Assembly: GCA_907163375.1 (NCBI GenBank)
Contig: CAJQUW010016954.1
Location: forward strand, 1 to 64,000
Length of the DNA: 64,000 bases
Direction: 5' to 3'
From: Prostheceraeus crozeri
Lineage: Eukaryota; Platyhelminthes; Polycladida; Euryleptidae
Notes under the pieces: model-generated
What the model saw: only the letters and a program-made list of their open reading frames with translations
Database searches by the model: none
Told to the model about the DNA's origin: nothing
Program-made: the position numbers and the translations under genes
Shown here: positions 1 through 13,300 of the stretch, in pieces
Layout of the letters: every line of letters begins with the position of its first letter
Numbering within the stretch: position 1 is the first letter of the stretch

Positions 1-3000
1 ATCAATGGAAAAACTATCATAGTTTCCCCCCCCCTCACATTATTTGAGCCTCAGATTTTTTTTTTAGGCAAAAATTGATTACGGTGCCACGTATCTGCTT
101 GCGATCCTCACCTTAAAACGAATCTTAAATATCTTTTTCGTCAATGATAAGCTGAGTGATAGTACAACACTGTCAGCCAGTTTTCATTAAAAAATTCCGT
201 TTTTTTTTTGTCGTCTTCAAGTTAAAACGCCGTGCATCAAAAAATCTTCAGCTCAATTTTCTTTCAGGAAGGCCTACTGACCACAACTGACCACTTACGA
301 AAGTAAAACATATGACAACAATATTCTATGGAACAAAAGGCTTTCATAAGGTCTATCGATTTATTGCAAATTGAACCACCGACTTGATACACGAAAATTG
401 CATTTGAAGACGGTAAATTTTTGCTGCAATTCCTTTTTGAAAACGGCTTTCTGTATATCTATATATTATTTGTGGTAGTGATCTATTGTCATTTCCTCCA
501 GAACTCATACCTGACTGAAACAGATCGCAAGTATCATACACAAATATGCTAACAGAAAAGCCAATCGCTGACTGACCGACCGGTCACAACTGAGAAATTA
601 CATGTTAGATAATGATGCCACTTACATATAATAGACATGCTTACCTTACAAATAATTTCGGGTGAAGTGTGATGACAGCCCATGAGAGCTAATTATACAA
701 ACTATTCTCATCGAGGTTATTGGCAACCTATACTTGTATTCATTTGATGCGTGGTGACTGACTCGCGGATGCCATGACATGCCTATAATTTGTCCCATGA
801 AATTCAAATTTTGTTATACGATATGCTTGATGACTCATTACTAGTGCGTGTCATCTTCGTTTGCCTGAACATTTTAATATCAGTTTCGTGAAGGGCCGAC
901 AAAGTGATCATACTATTTGATGAATAGTACTTTTTTCTTGAAGCGCAGAATTTCCTCTTTCGTAAGTCTAAACATAAACATGAAAATAATCGGTTAATTT
1001 GATCATTTCCAAAACGGCCAAAATGCCCGAACATTCCTAACAGATCATCCAAGGAAGCCAAACTCACATCGTTCACTAACAATGTGAGCCAATTGAATGC
1101 TATCTTTAGTCTCTGGGAAACTAGGTGCTTAAGCCTCCGGTACTTAAGCTATGCTAGTAATTCACATACAGTTATATCTCTGAATTGACGCATTGGGGAT
1201 ATCCTATGTCTGCTAAAGCATATTGATGTCAAATTGGTAAACCATTTCACAGGAATATCTAAGCCAAAAAGTGATAAAAAAGACAGGGAAAAATAGCGTA
1301 ATTCCGCAACCAAAGACATATTGATTCCCTGTCACCATGCAAAATCAAATTTCAGAATATCTGCTCTAGAAAACAAAACAATTCTCAACAAGAGTTTGGT
1401 TTGCAAATCGCTAAGGCACGAAATTGCCCGAAACTTCTGTATTTTCTTATTGAATTATTGAGATTCTGCCGATTTGTAATTCCGCCAACCATGGAATTCG
1501 ACCACATATTGAAATATTGCCTTTTCCAATTTGTAAATTATTGCTGTGATGTAACCTCGATTAGATTGCAATCGAGGTCGGCTTTCTTTAATCGAGGTCG
1601 ATGTCGAATCGAGATCGGCCACTAAATACCAATTATATCATGTCAATAATGTCTGCATTTAGCCTTTCGTTTTGTAGTGATGAAAGCACAAGTTACCAGC
1701 ATCAACCTTTATTAAATGGATACTATACTTCTTTTCAAAGCTTTATAAAATCTGATACAAAAGCTCTTTGCTCTTCCGTAGCAAAATTTGCAATCTAATG
1801 TAGGCTTTAGGAAATTCGTCCAGTTAATTGCAATGAATTAATTCTATTGATGTCATATTTTTCTGAATGTGAAAATGTAAGATAAAATGATTCAAAACAA
1901 TTAATAGCAAGGCAAAAATCAACAACTGCCTACTTGATACATGAAATACATAAGTGGTAAAATGTGGAAAACAATAGGTCAACTATGAAATATAAATCTG
2001 TCACACACAGGGAACCCAATCTCGAGATCTCGACCAATTTTCCTCGATTCGAGATTTAGAGCTGTCGACTGTGAATTTGGTTATCGTTATTTGGATTGTA
2101 GAAGCAGCTTGTAGACTGAATAGTTAGAGCTATCGGTCTTAAATCAGTTGCTATAAACTCATTCTGTGAGACATTCAGAGTTGTGACGCACAGATATTTC
2201 GCAAGAATCTTTTGTTTGTGGTTCGATCATTGACAGTTTGGCGGACGACTGAAGTGCCAGCATTTTTTTATATAATAGAGTAAGCATCATGTACATGTGT
2301 TTCATGTAGGCCTATGTATGGACTGAACGTGAGATATGGTAATGAATATATTAGACATTGGAATAATTTTTATGTTATCTGATATCACTTTCTCTTGAGT
2401 CTTGAGGAATTGCAACTCTTGATCATTTTTTAGTTACAGGCAGCAGAAGTAAGTTCTGAGCTTTAAATTCCTGAAAGATATTCATCAATAAGGAGCTAGC
2501 GTGAAGAAGTGTGGACGCTCAGTGTAAAAACACGAAATGGCACCTAATTAACCAGTGTCGACAGATTATGATATGTAAGGGTTGGTGTTTAGAGTACGCG
2601 TATTGTGATATGCATGTAGGTGTAATTTCATGGATCCAAACTTCCTAATGTAGGCCTACATGTAATTCCTTAATATGCAGGCCACTACATAAAATTCACG
2701 CAATAGCTACCTACATGTACAATGTTATCACTAGTACAGGTATTTCTAAAACTCATTAATTTTCCAAAGCCAAGCATGGCAAGTGCCACTCTAAATGCAG
2801 GCATGGGTGCAGCTTATATAACCACTAAACTGAGAACACTACAAATAAGAACAACGGGTGCACATCGTGTCAGACGCACTGATACCGCAAACCTAGCCTA
2901 CATGTAGGGGCATTTCACGGGAAGGTCAACCAACAATGAGAAAAATTAAAGTTAAAGTTTTGTGGATCAACTTACATCATTTATAAGCTAAAGACCTCTA

Positions 3001-3900
3001 GATTTTGGATTTATGATTGTTTTTCATGAGAAATCTATTATCAAAAATATATATACGGTCTTGGAATTGTAATATTGAAATTATTCAAAAAATACGAAAA
3101 GATGGTGCCTACAAATATTGTTATGCTGTGACAGTTAAATTGTTAAAATAAACTTGATTTTCGCTCAGAATTCTTCAAATGAATGCTAATTATTCAAGCT
3201 TCGCACTTTCATAAACTTTCATGTGTTGTCCAAAATTCATTGTTTATGGAGAATCGAGTTTTGAAAAAGAAATTTCGAAAAAGTTTTGTCCTGACCATTG
3301 AATGAATCTGATTTCAAATCCCTTTCAGATCTTTCGTTACTCCCAACGATCACATGCAACAATGCTATCCAAATTTGCCTACGTGTTCCATTTTCTTCAT
3401 AAACGATATTTTCATAACGGTCGTGGGGCGTTGCGGTCGCACTGTGGTCATGACCGTAACGCTCTTGAAAATCGTAATCCTGCCGCTTTAGAAGCGTTTC
3501 TATGTAAACATGTTCTTTAGAAGATTACATTAGTGCATGTATTACACACAATCTATAGCAAAAGAACCGCAAATTAATTCACTCACAGGATATAGAGGAG
3601 AATATGCATCTATAGAAATATACCTCTATAGAGGAGAATTTGGATCACACAGAAACATCCTGTACATACAGTATATGCAAGCTATCGTATCAGCGAGCGT
3701 AGGCCTTCATGACTGTATAATTATGTAACAAAGAACTTAGCCTATAGTCTAAAGGGGGTTTCACATGGGCAGACAAGTTCAAATCGGCAACAAACGAACC
3801 GTATATTATACATATTTTAGATTGCTAATAAAGTTAATATATCGTGCAATGTTTGATTGCTAAGAAAAGTGGATATTTTCCTTTGCCTATTTATTACTAA
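1..3900. other. No gene recognised; AT-rich non-coding
   Basis: I find no recognisable protein domain, RNA gene or bounded transposon here. Short words such as TCGAGGTCG recur near 1,555-1,620 and a related TCGAGATCTCGA word lies near 2,020. GTAGGCCTA-type words are scattered around 2,300-2,900. All open frames are short and without familiar motifs. Upstream exons and the promoter of the recombinase-like gene that follows must lie here or further left, but I cannot place them. Confidence 0.5.
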
Positions 3901-3932
3901 TGATGCTCAGGGTCATATTATTGATTTTTCAG

Positions 3933-4376
3933 GTAATGGAGAGCATGGTAAAGTTGCTACCGAGAATCGAGATGCAGTAACGAAAAGAAGTGGAAGAACC
4001 TATTTATGCCCATACCAACAGTCGAAACTCGGGGGTATACACGTTCATCTCCGGAGGAAGAATTTCTGAGCATATTAAAAGACAACATCGTGACTTACTG
4101 ACAGGTGATACTACTTGCCAAGAACTGGTAAATCACATTAAGAGTTTCACTGTAGAAAGATGTGAAGTACCTAACTATGTCTTCTGCCCTGTATGCAAAT
4201 CACCACAAAAGAAAAAGCATATTACCAAACATTTGAAAAGACTACACAACACGTCGCAGGCGGCTGTTGGATTAAAGCGATCCAAGAACTCGCTTTCTGT
4301 AGAAGAGGCGAAGGTAGTTATACGTTTGGAGCGCTGTACGGATTCGGTCTCAAATGAGATGTTCAGCGATTTTGAG
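3933..4376 (+). CDS. Zinc-finger exon (C2H2-type) with a frame break
   Basis: An acceptor (TTGATTTTTCAG) precedes 3,933 and a donor GAG|GTAAGT follows 4,376. Two fingers are visible. The second is clean: CPVC, 12 residues, then H-x4-H (around 4,187-4,250). The first starts as YLCPY in one frame at 4,001-4,015, while the rest of it, ending SEHIKRQH, lies in another frame from about 4,017. The upstream frame has no continuation into the rest of the exon. The downstream frame has a stop at 3,978 and no early ATG. An indel just where the second finger Cys is expected (around 4,016) would explain this. It may be an assembly error, an allele, or a true lesion. The downstream frame is open to the donor and matches the next exon in phase 0. 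Confidence 0.6.
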
Positions 4377-7300
4377 GTAAGTCATGTTTAATGGTAAAAT
4401 TTGAATCTACTTATGTTTCTGTTCAAAACTCTCATCAGGACATGTGATCAGAAAATGTGGTGGACAGCTGTTTGTTGAAAAACATTGCATTGGGTGCTTT
4501 GTCTCGAATCATTATTGCATTAAATCATTATGGTATCCGTGCCGTCATGGTTAGTGTCTTGGACTGGCGATCTCAAGGTCGAACAGTTCGAGTCCGCCTA
4601 GAAGCGCCATTGGAAGTCGTCAGGAAGGGCATTTGGACAAAAAGTACCACAAAGCTCATATCGAAGTCCTCATTGAGGCACCTTCCCAGCCCCGAATGAA
4701 AGTTAACTTTCCCTTGGGGATTAATAGTGGAAGTAAAAGCCAGACTTTTTTATTATTGCACCCATATCACGCTAACTAGTGCTCACGGCAATGCGTGGTT
4801 AGAAAAGAAATTATAGATATCACTTTCCTTCGCAAATTAGATGATTTGAAAATCATAGCTTCGATTCAGGACATGTGACCACAAAATGTGGTAGCTGTGT
4901 TCGACTCATAGTTTCATGTCGCATCAGGGCCCGCGGAACGATTTTTTCGGAGGGGGGCCATAACTGTAGGATGCATCAAGCCTACAAAAGATAGATCCTC
5001 TATAACAAGGCCCACTATGTAACCTATGTACAAGACCCAAATTTATTCAGGTTTACCCAAAGGGCTTCCCCTGTAGTCGACAAGAAACGATGACTTCCCT
5101 CAAGTAGGCTGAAATTCTGCCGGCCAAAATCTCAAAAAGGATGCACCGTATACACAGAATTCGTCTGCAGCGCTTTAGAAATAAATATTATATCCCATAT
5201 TTTGTCTAAAAACCGGAAGGTTTTACCTGTGTACAAATATTTTAGTACTAACATACACGTAAATCCTACACTAATATTGCTCCTTCCAATATTGCTTATC
5301 GGCCGTCACGCATATTGCGCGTTGATGTTAATATTTCAAAGCTAACGATAAACGATGTTAATATTGCAAAATACATTCGCGCAACTAGCAATAGATATGA
5401 ATGAGCTACAGCTCCTGATCCAGACGGCCTCGGTGCTTATGATATCATAAGCAATAAGAGACTATAGTTATGTCAGGGATATCTTGCTGATATTCATAGA
5501 TATCCCCGGTTATGCTTTCTACCAATGATGCCATTCCCTTAAGTTTCTGTTGCGCAAAGGGCGTAACTGCCAATGGTGCGCCGCAAGGAAACTACAATTC
5601 GACGCCCCTTTTGATCTGAGGTCGGCGCCGGTGGCCGATTTCGAATCTATTATTTCTGGAACCTTTTGCTAAGCGTCCGAAAAAAATGCCAATCTATACT
5701 CTGCTAATTATTTTCATTGATGAAGTTAAATTCAAATTTTAGTATTTTTTGCATACGATTGAGATACATAGGCCTATGGCCTTTTTTGGCTGGAATCTAG
5801 TCAAGGAATTGAAATGCCAATAATGATCGATGCAAACAGGCATTGCTAATTTTTCTTGCTACATACATTTATATGGCTTCAACAGAATTATATTTTATTT
5901 GCTTTCTTCAAACTCAAGGATGGTATATTTAAAACACTGTGTTTAAAACCTAGTTTTTAACAGCTAAAGACATCGATTTTTTGACTTTTTAACACATGTT
6001 TAAAACATGTTTTTAACAGTTTGAATCACTCATTTTTGACATTTCAACAAGATGTCATTGACTATACTTTTATCTCTGACGAGACAGTCAGTTTAGAAAG
6101 TCAATTTCAGATTGTCAATTTCAGAAAGTCAGTTCAGATTGTCAAGACGACCCTTCAGAACATCGCCGCGGAGGAGGTACCGTTATATATGCTTCCATTC
6201 ACAAGCATCCGTACTCTATCACTCCTCCTCTCCACATTGTAAAACCTTCAGGCTTTGAATACAACCTTGTACGATTTCATGATCCAGATATCGCATACCT
6301 CTTATGTATGTACATTCCACCAGGTCTGACCGTTGCTGCTTTTCGCAACATATGTAAATTTATTATTGATATGTTAGATTTTGTACTTAGAACAAGTCCT
6401 GAAGCAAAACTTTTCATCTGTGGTGACTTTAACCGTTTATGATCTCTCTTTTTTGACGAAAAATTTTGATTTGACCAACATTGTTAATGTTCCTACGTTC
6501 TTAAATGCTACTCTAGACAAAGTTTTCTGTGAAAGTAATTGTGCTGACACTTTAACAGTAGAGATTGCTCCACCTTTGGGTACCGCTATTTTTTCTCATA
6601 AGATCGTTTCAGTATCCCAGACAGATAACAACGTTGTAAGTACATCATATTTAAAGGTTTATGATTTACGCAAATCTCATATTGATGCCTTTTGTACAAG
6701 ATCATCTGAAATTGACTGGTTAAGTGTTTACTCGTCTTCTAATGTGAACGAATGCACATCAGTTTTTTACGATCTTTTTTGTCAAGCAATGTCCGTAATA
6801 CCCGTTTCGTATGTAAAAATTACTCCTGCGACCAAACCCTGGATCACACCGATTGATCTTGATCTCATAAACAAACGCTGGCAAGCTTTCAGACACAAAG
6901 ATTTTTCATTGTACAACCATTACAAAAAGAAAGTTAAGGCTGAGATATACAAGGCAAAATTATTGTGGTGTAACAAAATGCGTCGCTCCTGCAAAGGTGT
7001 CTGGTCTGTTGTCGATGAAATCCGTGGTAAACATGACATGAATACCACCAGCAGAATAACTGCACTGTTTTCTAGTGAATCTGAGGCAGCTGAAGAGATC
7101 AACAAGCACTTCAATGAATTTTTCTTGCCTGTGAGCACGAATAGCAGCATCTGTGATCCTGTTCAAACTTTACCCTCTAACATTGACATTTGTAACGAAA
7201 GTGACGTTTTTCATTTCCTACAGAAGTTGAAAACCAATAAAGCTACTGGAAGTGACGGTTTGCCACCGATTTTATTGAAACTTTCTGCTCCTGACACATG

Positions 7301-10300
7301 TAAACCTCTGTCCCATATTTATAACCTTTCTGTCAAACGTGCTATTGTTCTCACAAATGGAAGGAGGCAGACATTGTTCCCATCCCAAAGTCGTTCCCTG
7401 TCACTATGAACAATTTGAGACCTATTTCTCTGTTACCTATTGTAAGCAAAATTTTAGAACGCATTGTACTGAATTTCGCTTCTGACGTTTTGTTTGAACT
7501 ATATGACTGCTGTCAATTTGCATATCGAAGAGATTCGTCAACTACTTGTGCCCTGATATACTTGCAAGAAAAGGTCCTGAAATATTTAGACGATGTGAAC
7601 ATTGGGGCTGTTCGTATTCTCACATTCGATATGAGTCATGCTTTTGATTCTGTACCACACTACCTTTTGCTCAGTAGAATCAGTCAACTGAGCTCAAGCA
7701 ACTGTAATCTTTTATGTGACTGGATTCAGAGCTATTTGTCTGATAGAAAACAGCGGGTCAAGGTTGGCTTGACTTACAGTTCCTTCACGAAGATCACTAG
7801 TGGTGTTCCGCAAGGATCAATTTTGGGCCCTCATTTATTCGCAATTTTCATGTCCACGTATCATGCTTGTCACCCTGACACTACTGTTATCAAGTACGCC
7901 GACGATGTAACACTAATCGTACCAGTTTATAAAAGTTGTTCTGATGACCTAAGTATAGTGAATGATGAAATATCAAACTTTCGTACGTGGTGTTTCAATA
8001 ATCAAATGAGCATTAATTGTAATAAGACGAAAGTGTTAAATGTTTTCACAACCGCTCAGTCAATTCCAAAAGTACCAGTCCTTGAAAATGTTAGCCATTT
8101 GAAAATTCTGGGTCTTGTTTTTAATGACAGATTGACGTGGTCAAGTCATTTTGATTTTTTGATTGGCAAGCTGTCAAAACGCTTGTATGTATTACGAATT
8201 TTAAAAGGCCTATTATTACACGATGAATTAGTTGAAGTGTATAACGCAATTATTCGATCTTGCATTGATTATGCTTCTCAAGTTTTTGTAAAACCAGGTA
8301 TTGGTTTAAATAAATGTTTGACTCGATTTTGTAAAAGAGCTTTTAAAATTATTCACGGTTTTGAAGCATCTAGCTGTACCAATTGTTCTATGTTGAATCT
8401 ACAGGAAAGACGCGAAACACTTGCGCTGCGCTTGTACTGCAAAATTTTAAGCAATCCTAATCATGTGTTGTTTGATTTGTTGCCGGAAATTTCCGCTAGA
8501 AGCGGCCGTATAATTTTGCCACTTGTAAATTCCGCACGTGCTACCAATGGTTTCATATTTTGTTGTTCTAAACTTTTTAATGATACAATTTGATGGTATA
8601 TTATCTTTGTAGTCAGTTTATCCTCCGCGCTTCTCATTTGGAGGATGTTGTATCTTGTTTTTTGAATATACGCTTATTATTATTATTATTATTATTATTA
8701 CAAGACATGCACACAGTTTATCAAAATAGCAGTTTAATCCCTATTGGTTTTAGATAGTTGTGCAGAACATGTACATTATGGTCAAATGCGCATCCATATG
8801 ACCTTTGAGTAGGTTTTCAACAATTATTTTTACAGTTTTTAACAATTTTCAACAGTTTTTAACAAGAAATCAAAATATATTAAAAAAGGAATCAAACTTC
8901 ATGTCTTAGGAATGGGCGTTTGTACACTTTTCCATGAGTGTGATGATAAGTTGTGAATTATGATGCTGGTGTGAGGCTCACTGACGTAGGGTAAGTTTTT
9001 CGAGCGACATGTGTACAATTCCGCGTTTTCATCTAGGCATTGAAATGACTACCGTGCGAGTCTTCCACGTGTTCATGTTCTTGAGGAAAAAGACATACAT
9101 GCAATTATACAGGGATGCATGGATTTATCTGGATTTCAGGTTATCAACTGTTCATTGGGTTCCCGTTCAGTGTTCATTTGGATCTGGGTACCCGTTTACT
9201 TGATCAGATGCGGAAATCTATCATCTTCAGTGTTCAGTGCGAATGTTTACTAATATTTGGGTGTCGGCTATCCCCGTGAAACCACTGGACATTGCCTTTC
9301 TGGTCGAACAAAATTTTCCTGGCTTTTGTTTTCATCACTGGCTTTCATTCAATTCATTCATTTTATTGGGCATGTTGCGCTTTAAAGCCTTACATTCAAT
9401 GCTTCTTCCAACTGAAGAATTGGCGCCTTTGACACATTAAAACTAAATAGAATTCTGCAGTTTTTTCTCCTCAAGATACTGAAGGTTGTACCTGCGGCAT
9501 TTAAAGTGTCAAAATCTATCTGAGGTACGCCAAGAGCCTGGAAGCATCGCCTATGACGCTCCTTCTGATACTTTGCATCCATAAACAGTGATTCAGCAAG
9601 AAAATGCCACAAGCCTAACTTAGAATGAAGTACGAGTAGTTAGTCCTATTAGCTTAAATTAGCTGAAATTTACATATATCCTAGAGTTGCTAGTTGCTAC
9701 AGTGTACTTAGAAATGATCTCCTAGTGTCTCCAAAAATGACCGCCCTTTGGTGTGCAGTGCAATCACATGCCTCATTATTTGAGAATACAACCACACCTA
9801 TTCGACGAGGGGCATCGACTACCTTGCTTAGTTAATTGTGACTTGTTATATTGTTTTTTCGCAAAATCGCGCTCGCATCCATGTACATAAAACTTCATAA
9901 TTATGATTGATCCATTTTCAATGCTAGCAATGAACAATAACATCAATCTAATTAACAGACTGTATGGAATCAATTCACTACTGCCTACAGTAACATTCAT
10001 ATTTTTGGAGGACTGATACGTACTACTGACTGATTTCGCATTTACGTGCGAAATGATGCCCGAGAAGATTCGTGAATTTTATTTTTGAAAATGCGTGGGA
10101 ACCTTGGTCAGAGCAATTTTTTGATTATTTTGTTATTAAAAGATTATTTTGTTGCTGGTGTATGTACATGTTTTTTATAATTATAGACATGCACCTTGCA
10201 TGTAGGGTGCCACTAGGAAGAATAAGCCTCTCTCAATTGAATGGTGTCATTAGTAACTCGTGATCTGTTTATTTGCTGTTATTATTGCAAAATTGAGCAA

Positions 10301-13300
10301 TTTGTTGAATTACTTGATCAGTGAGTTGGGCACAGTTGCAATTGAAGCCATGTAATAAGCATTTTACTCACTCTTTTGGAATTCATCAGCCTACTGAATT
10401 TATAATAGCAAGGTATGATGGGAGGGCATCGGAAATACACGAAAAACAGTGTCTGTTGACGTAAAATAAAAATCTGTTTAGTCTATGTACTCATTTTTTG
10501 AACATCCTTTTACATAAATGACGCGATAAACGTGCGCATGACTGTATTTAATTACCTTCAATGAAGTGATGCACACAGCGCAGAAATTGTCATGCGTGAC
10601 CGAATTTTGACGTCGCGGCGGAATTCTTTCCAGTCGGCTACTGTGGCAACACTGCTTATGAGCAGAACGTTTTAAAAGAAAATATTTACATCCCATAGAT
10701 AACTACAGATTCCTAGCTGATTGCGTGATGTCGCCTACAATATCATCTCGCGTCCTTGTTGGCCTGTCCTTTATCCACTATTATTTTTTAGCGCTGAGAA
10801 CTAGAACAGAACTTTTAATATTTTTTAACTTAACTTTTTTATTTCAGAGTTTTGCGAGATATTGGGGTGGTGGAAACCTCAGTGAATCAACTATCCAAAA
10901 ACATATTCGGTATCTGAAGCAACTCATGAACGTGAATGGCTTCGTAGACCTTGATACAATGATTTTGAGCACAGAAAATCGAAATATGATATCCAAATAT
11001 CTTCATGACTTATCTCAAACTTCGGCAAGTATTTGTACAGCTACAGTGGGAGCCTTGTCTCTCCTTCATCGATACTTGTCGTGCAACAGAATGTCAATGA
11101 TAGCAAAACAGAATTTGGAAGCAGAATTGAAAGCGGCTGATCAGCAAATAATTCTTTGGAATAGAAGCAATAATGCTAACAAGAAAAAGAACAACGCTCA
11201 GCTTAGAGTAAGCTCTTTTATTTGATCAATACTGTCCGCATACCATATTTCTTCGAATAAACGCCGCACCTAATTTATGCCATTCTTTCTTACTTGAAGC
11301 CACATTGTCGTTGCTAGACTTCTCAATGCTAAACATTCAAATAGGCAGGTTTACAGTAAATTTAGGGTCCATCGTCCATCGATTTATTTATTTATTACCA
11401 GTAGCCTATATTGAGTTCTGTACATGTTGTTTAACTCAACTAAAATGTTCCACTGTTTTCAGTCACATTCATTTATCAAAAATGTAGATGTTAGTTCTCA
11501 GGAATGTCAGCCTAGAGAATTACGAATACATTTCTGTGAATATTTAAAAAAAGCCACGAAGATATTTTTTTCGTGATGTCAAGAACTTCGGAGATATCAA
11601 GAACACATAGACCTACCTTACTTGCATAGCTCATCATAGTATCGAGTTGAATGAACGAAATGATTCTCATAAACTACAAAATGAAGCGGTTCAAGATTTT
11701 GGATAATGCTAATCATCATACCGGTAATACATCTGATTGTTTGCTGTTTCCGTGCATATTTAGAAAATCCTTCAATTTCCGAAGACAATGCACATGAAGC
11801 ACATCTCCCAGGATTACGTAGTCGCACTACTCCGATTATGGAATGTTCTTAAACTTGAAATAACTCAACTCATGAGCATTTTTTGTAGAATTTTTGCATG
11901 TTTCGAATAAACGCCACGGTGTTTATTCGAAGAAATGCGGTAACCTATTTTGAGGCAAGTCTATCCGCATTATTCTGCTTGTATTTCAGAATGAACTGGA
12001 CGACAGTCTACTCACATATGAAGATATCTCAAAGTTGAGAGAAGTCATTAAGAAACTGAAAGAGAAGGCAGAAAGTGATCAGTCGCAGAACTCTCTGTCA
12101 GTTTATCTTGCTTCTGAATTTTGTTTTGGCAATGGTAACGGTAATCGCCCCGATGTCGCCAATAACGCCACGCTTTCAGAATTTGTTGCTTGGAAAACGG
12201 ATTTACAAAGACAATCTGATGGACGTATTCCGCAGTTCAGAGTGCACAGACATAAAACAGATTACATCTACGGAGCTCAATGGGTAACCATCAGCAGTGA
12301 CATGAAAAATATTCTTCTGCAATTGGGGAACGCAAGGGTAACTGACTGTGAAAACAGTACTGGAAATACTATTCCATCTCATCCTTATGCTATGGCAACT
12401 GCTCCAGGTGAAGTAAGGCAATTTGTTGATCGCTCTCCCCCGTTGTTTCTGTTTGGAATTCGCGGTTCCAGTGATTTCAGCACAGCGTGGAGGAAAGTTC
12501 GTTTGCAGCACCATATTGAAAATATAACAGCAACAAAATATCGACACTATATCGAGACAAAGGTAAGTCAGGGTGCAATAGTGAAGAGCAATTGTACACT
12601 CAACGACAATGAATACATAACGCTAAGATTTACTCTTCTCAAATATTAAAAATGTTCAAAAGTGCATCAGATAGATCGTGTCCAATATTTTCGGATGGTA
12701 GTATGGCTGCATTTCTATATCCGATGAATATTTGAGTATTTTTTGCCTACTAATTCAGTGCCTTATAGTGGACAATGGTTGTGATTGGCTCTGTCACTGA
12801 TGCTGGCAGTTATGCTGCCGAAACATGTCTGCAAGTACACCGAAAACATTGCAGCTCCACAACTGTCAACGCGAAATTAGATAAGATTTCTAGAACTCTA
12901 CATAATCTGCTAGACTTCTACAACATCCTAGATTTCAAAATTTTGTGTGCAAACGGGCGCAGAATCTATCGAATAAATCAGTCAACGATCAGATGAACCA
13001 ATTTTGCAATGCGAAAAAATGTGATGGTGCGCTATTGTCAAATAACAATACTGTCACTCCATCCTCTTCTTGCCCTGCGAGCTGATTGCAGTGAGTTGAA
13101 GAAAACATGATTATCGATTGTTTTTGTGGAGTTCGTGTCGTTTGCGTAGTTAAGGTTAAAAATGAAAGAGTGCGTGCGCTATTGTCAAATAACAATCCTG
13201 TCAGTCTATCCTCTTCTTGCTCTACAAGCTGATTGCAGTGAGTTGAAGAAAACATGATTATCGATTGTTTTTGTGGAGTGCGTGTCGTTTGCGTAGTTAA

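Larger units (their letters stand above)
6040..8702 (+). mobile_element. Non-LTR retrotransposon (LINE, Jockey/CR1/L2-like group)
   Basis: The copy holds an apurinic-type endonuclease region, a reverse transcriptase and a 3' tail of TTA repeats at 8,676-8,700. It sits in the first intron of the recombinase-like gene, in the same orientation. Two frameshifts are evident: near 6,436, between endonuclease and linker, and near 7,350, just before the reverse transcriptase; otherwise the frame is long and open. That suggests a fairly recent but inactive copy. The exact clade is uncertain. The 5' end is not defined and no target duplication was found. Confidence 0.85.
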
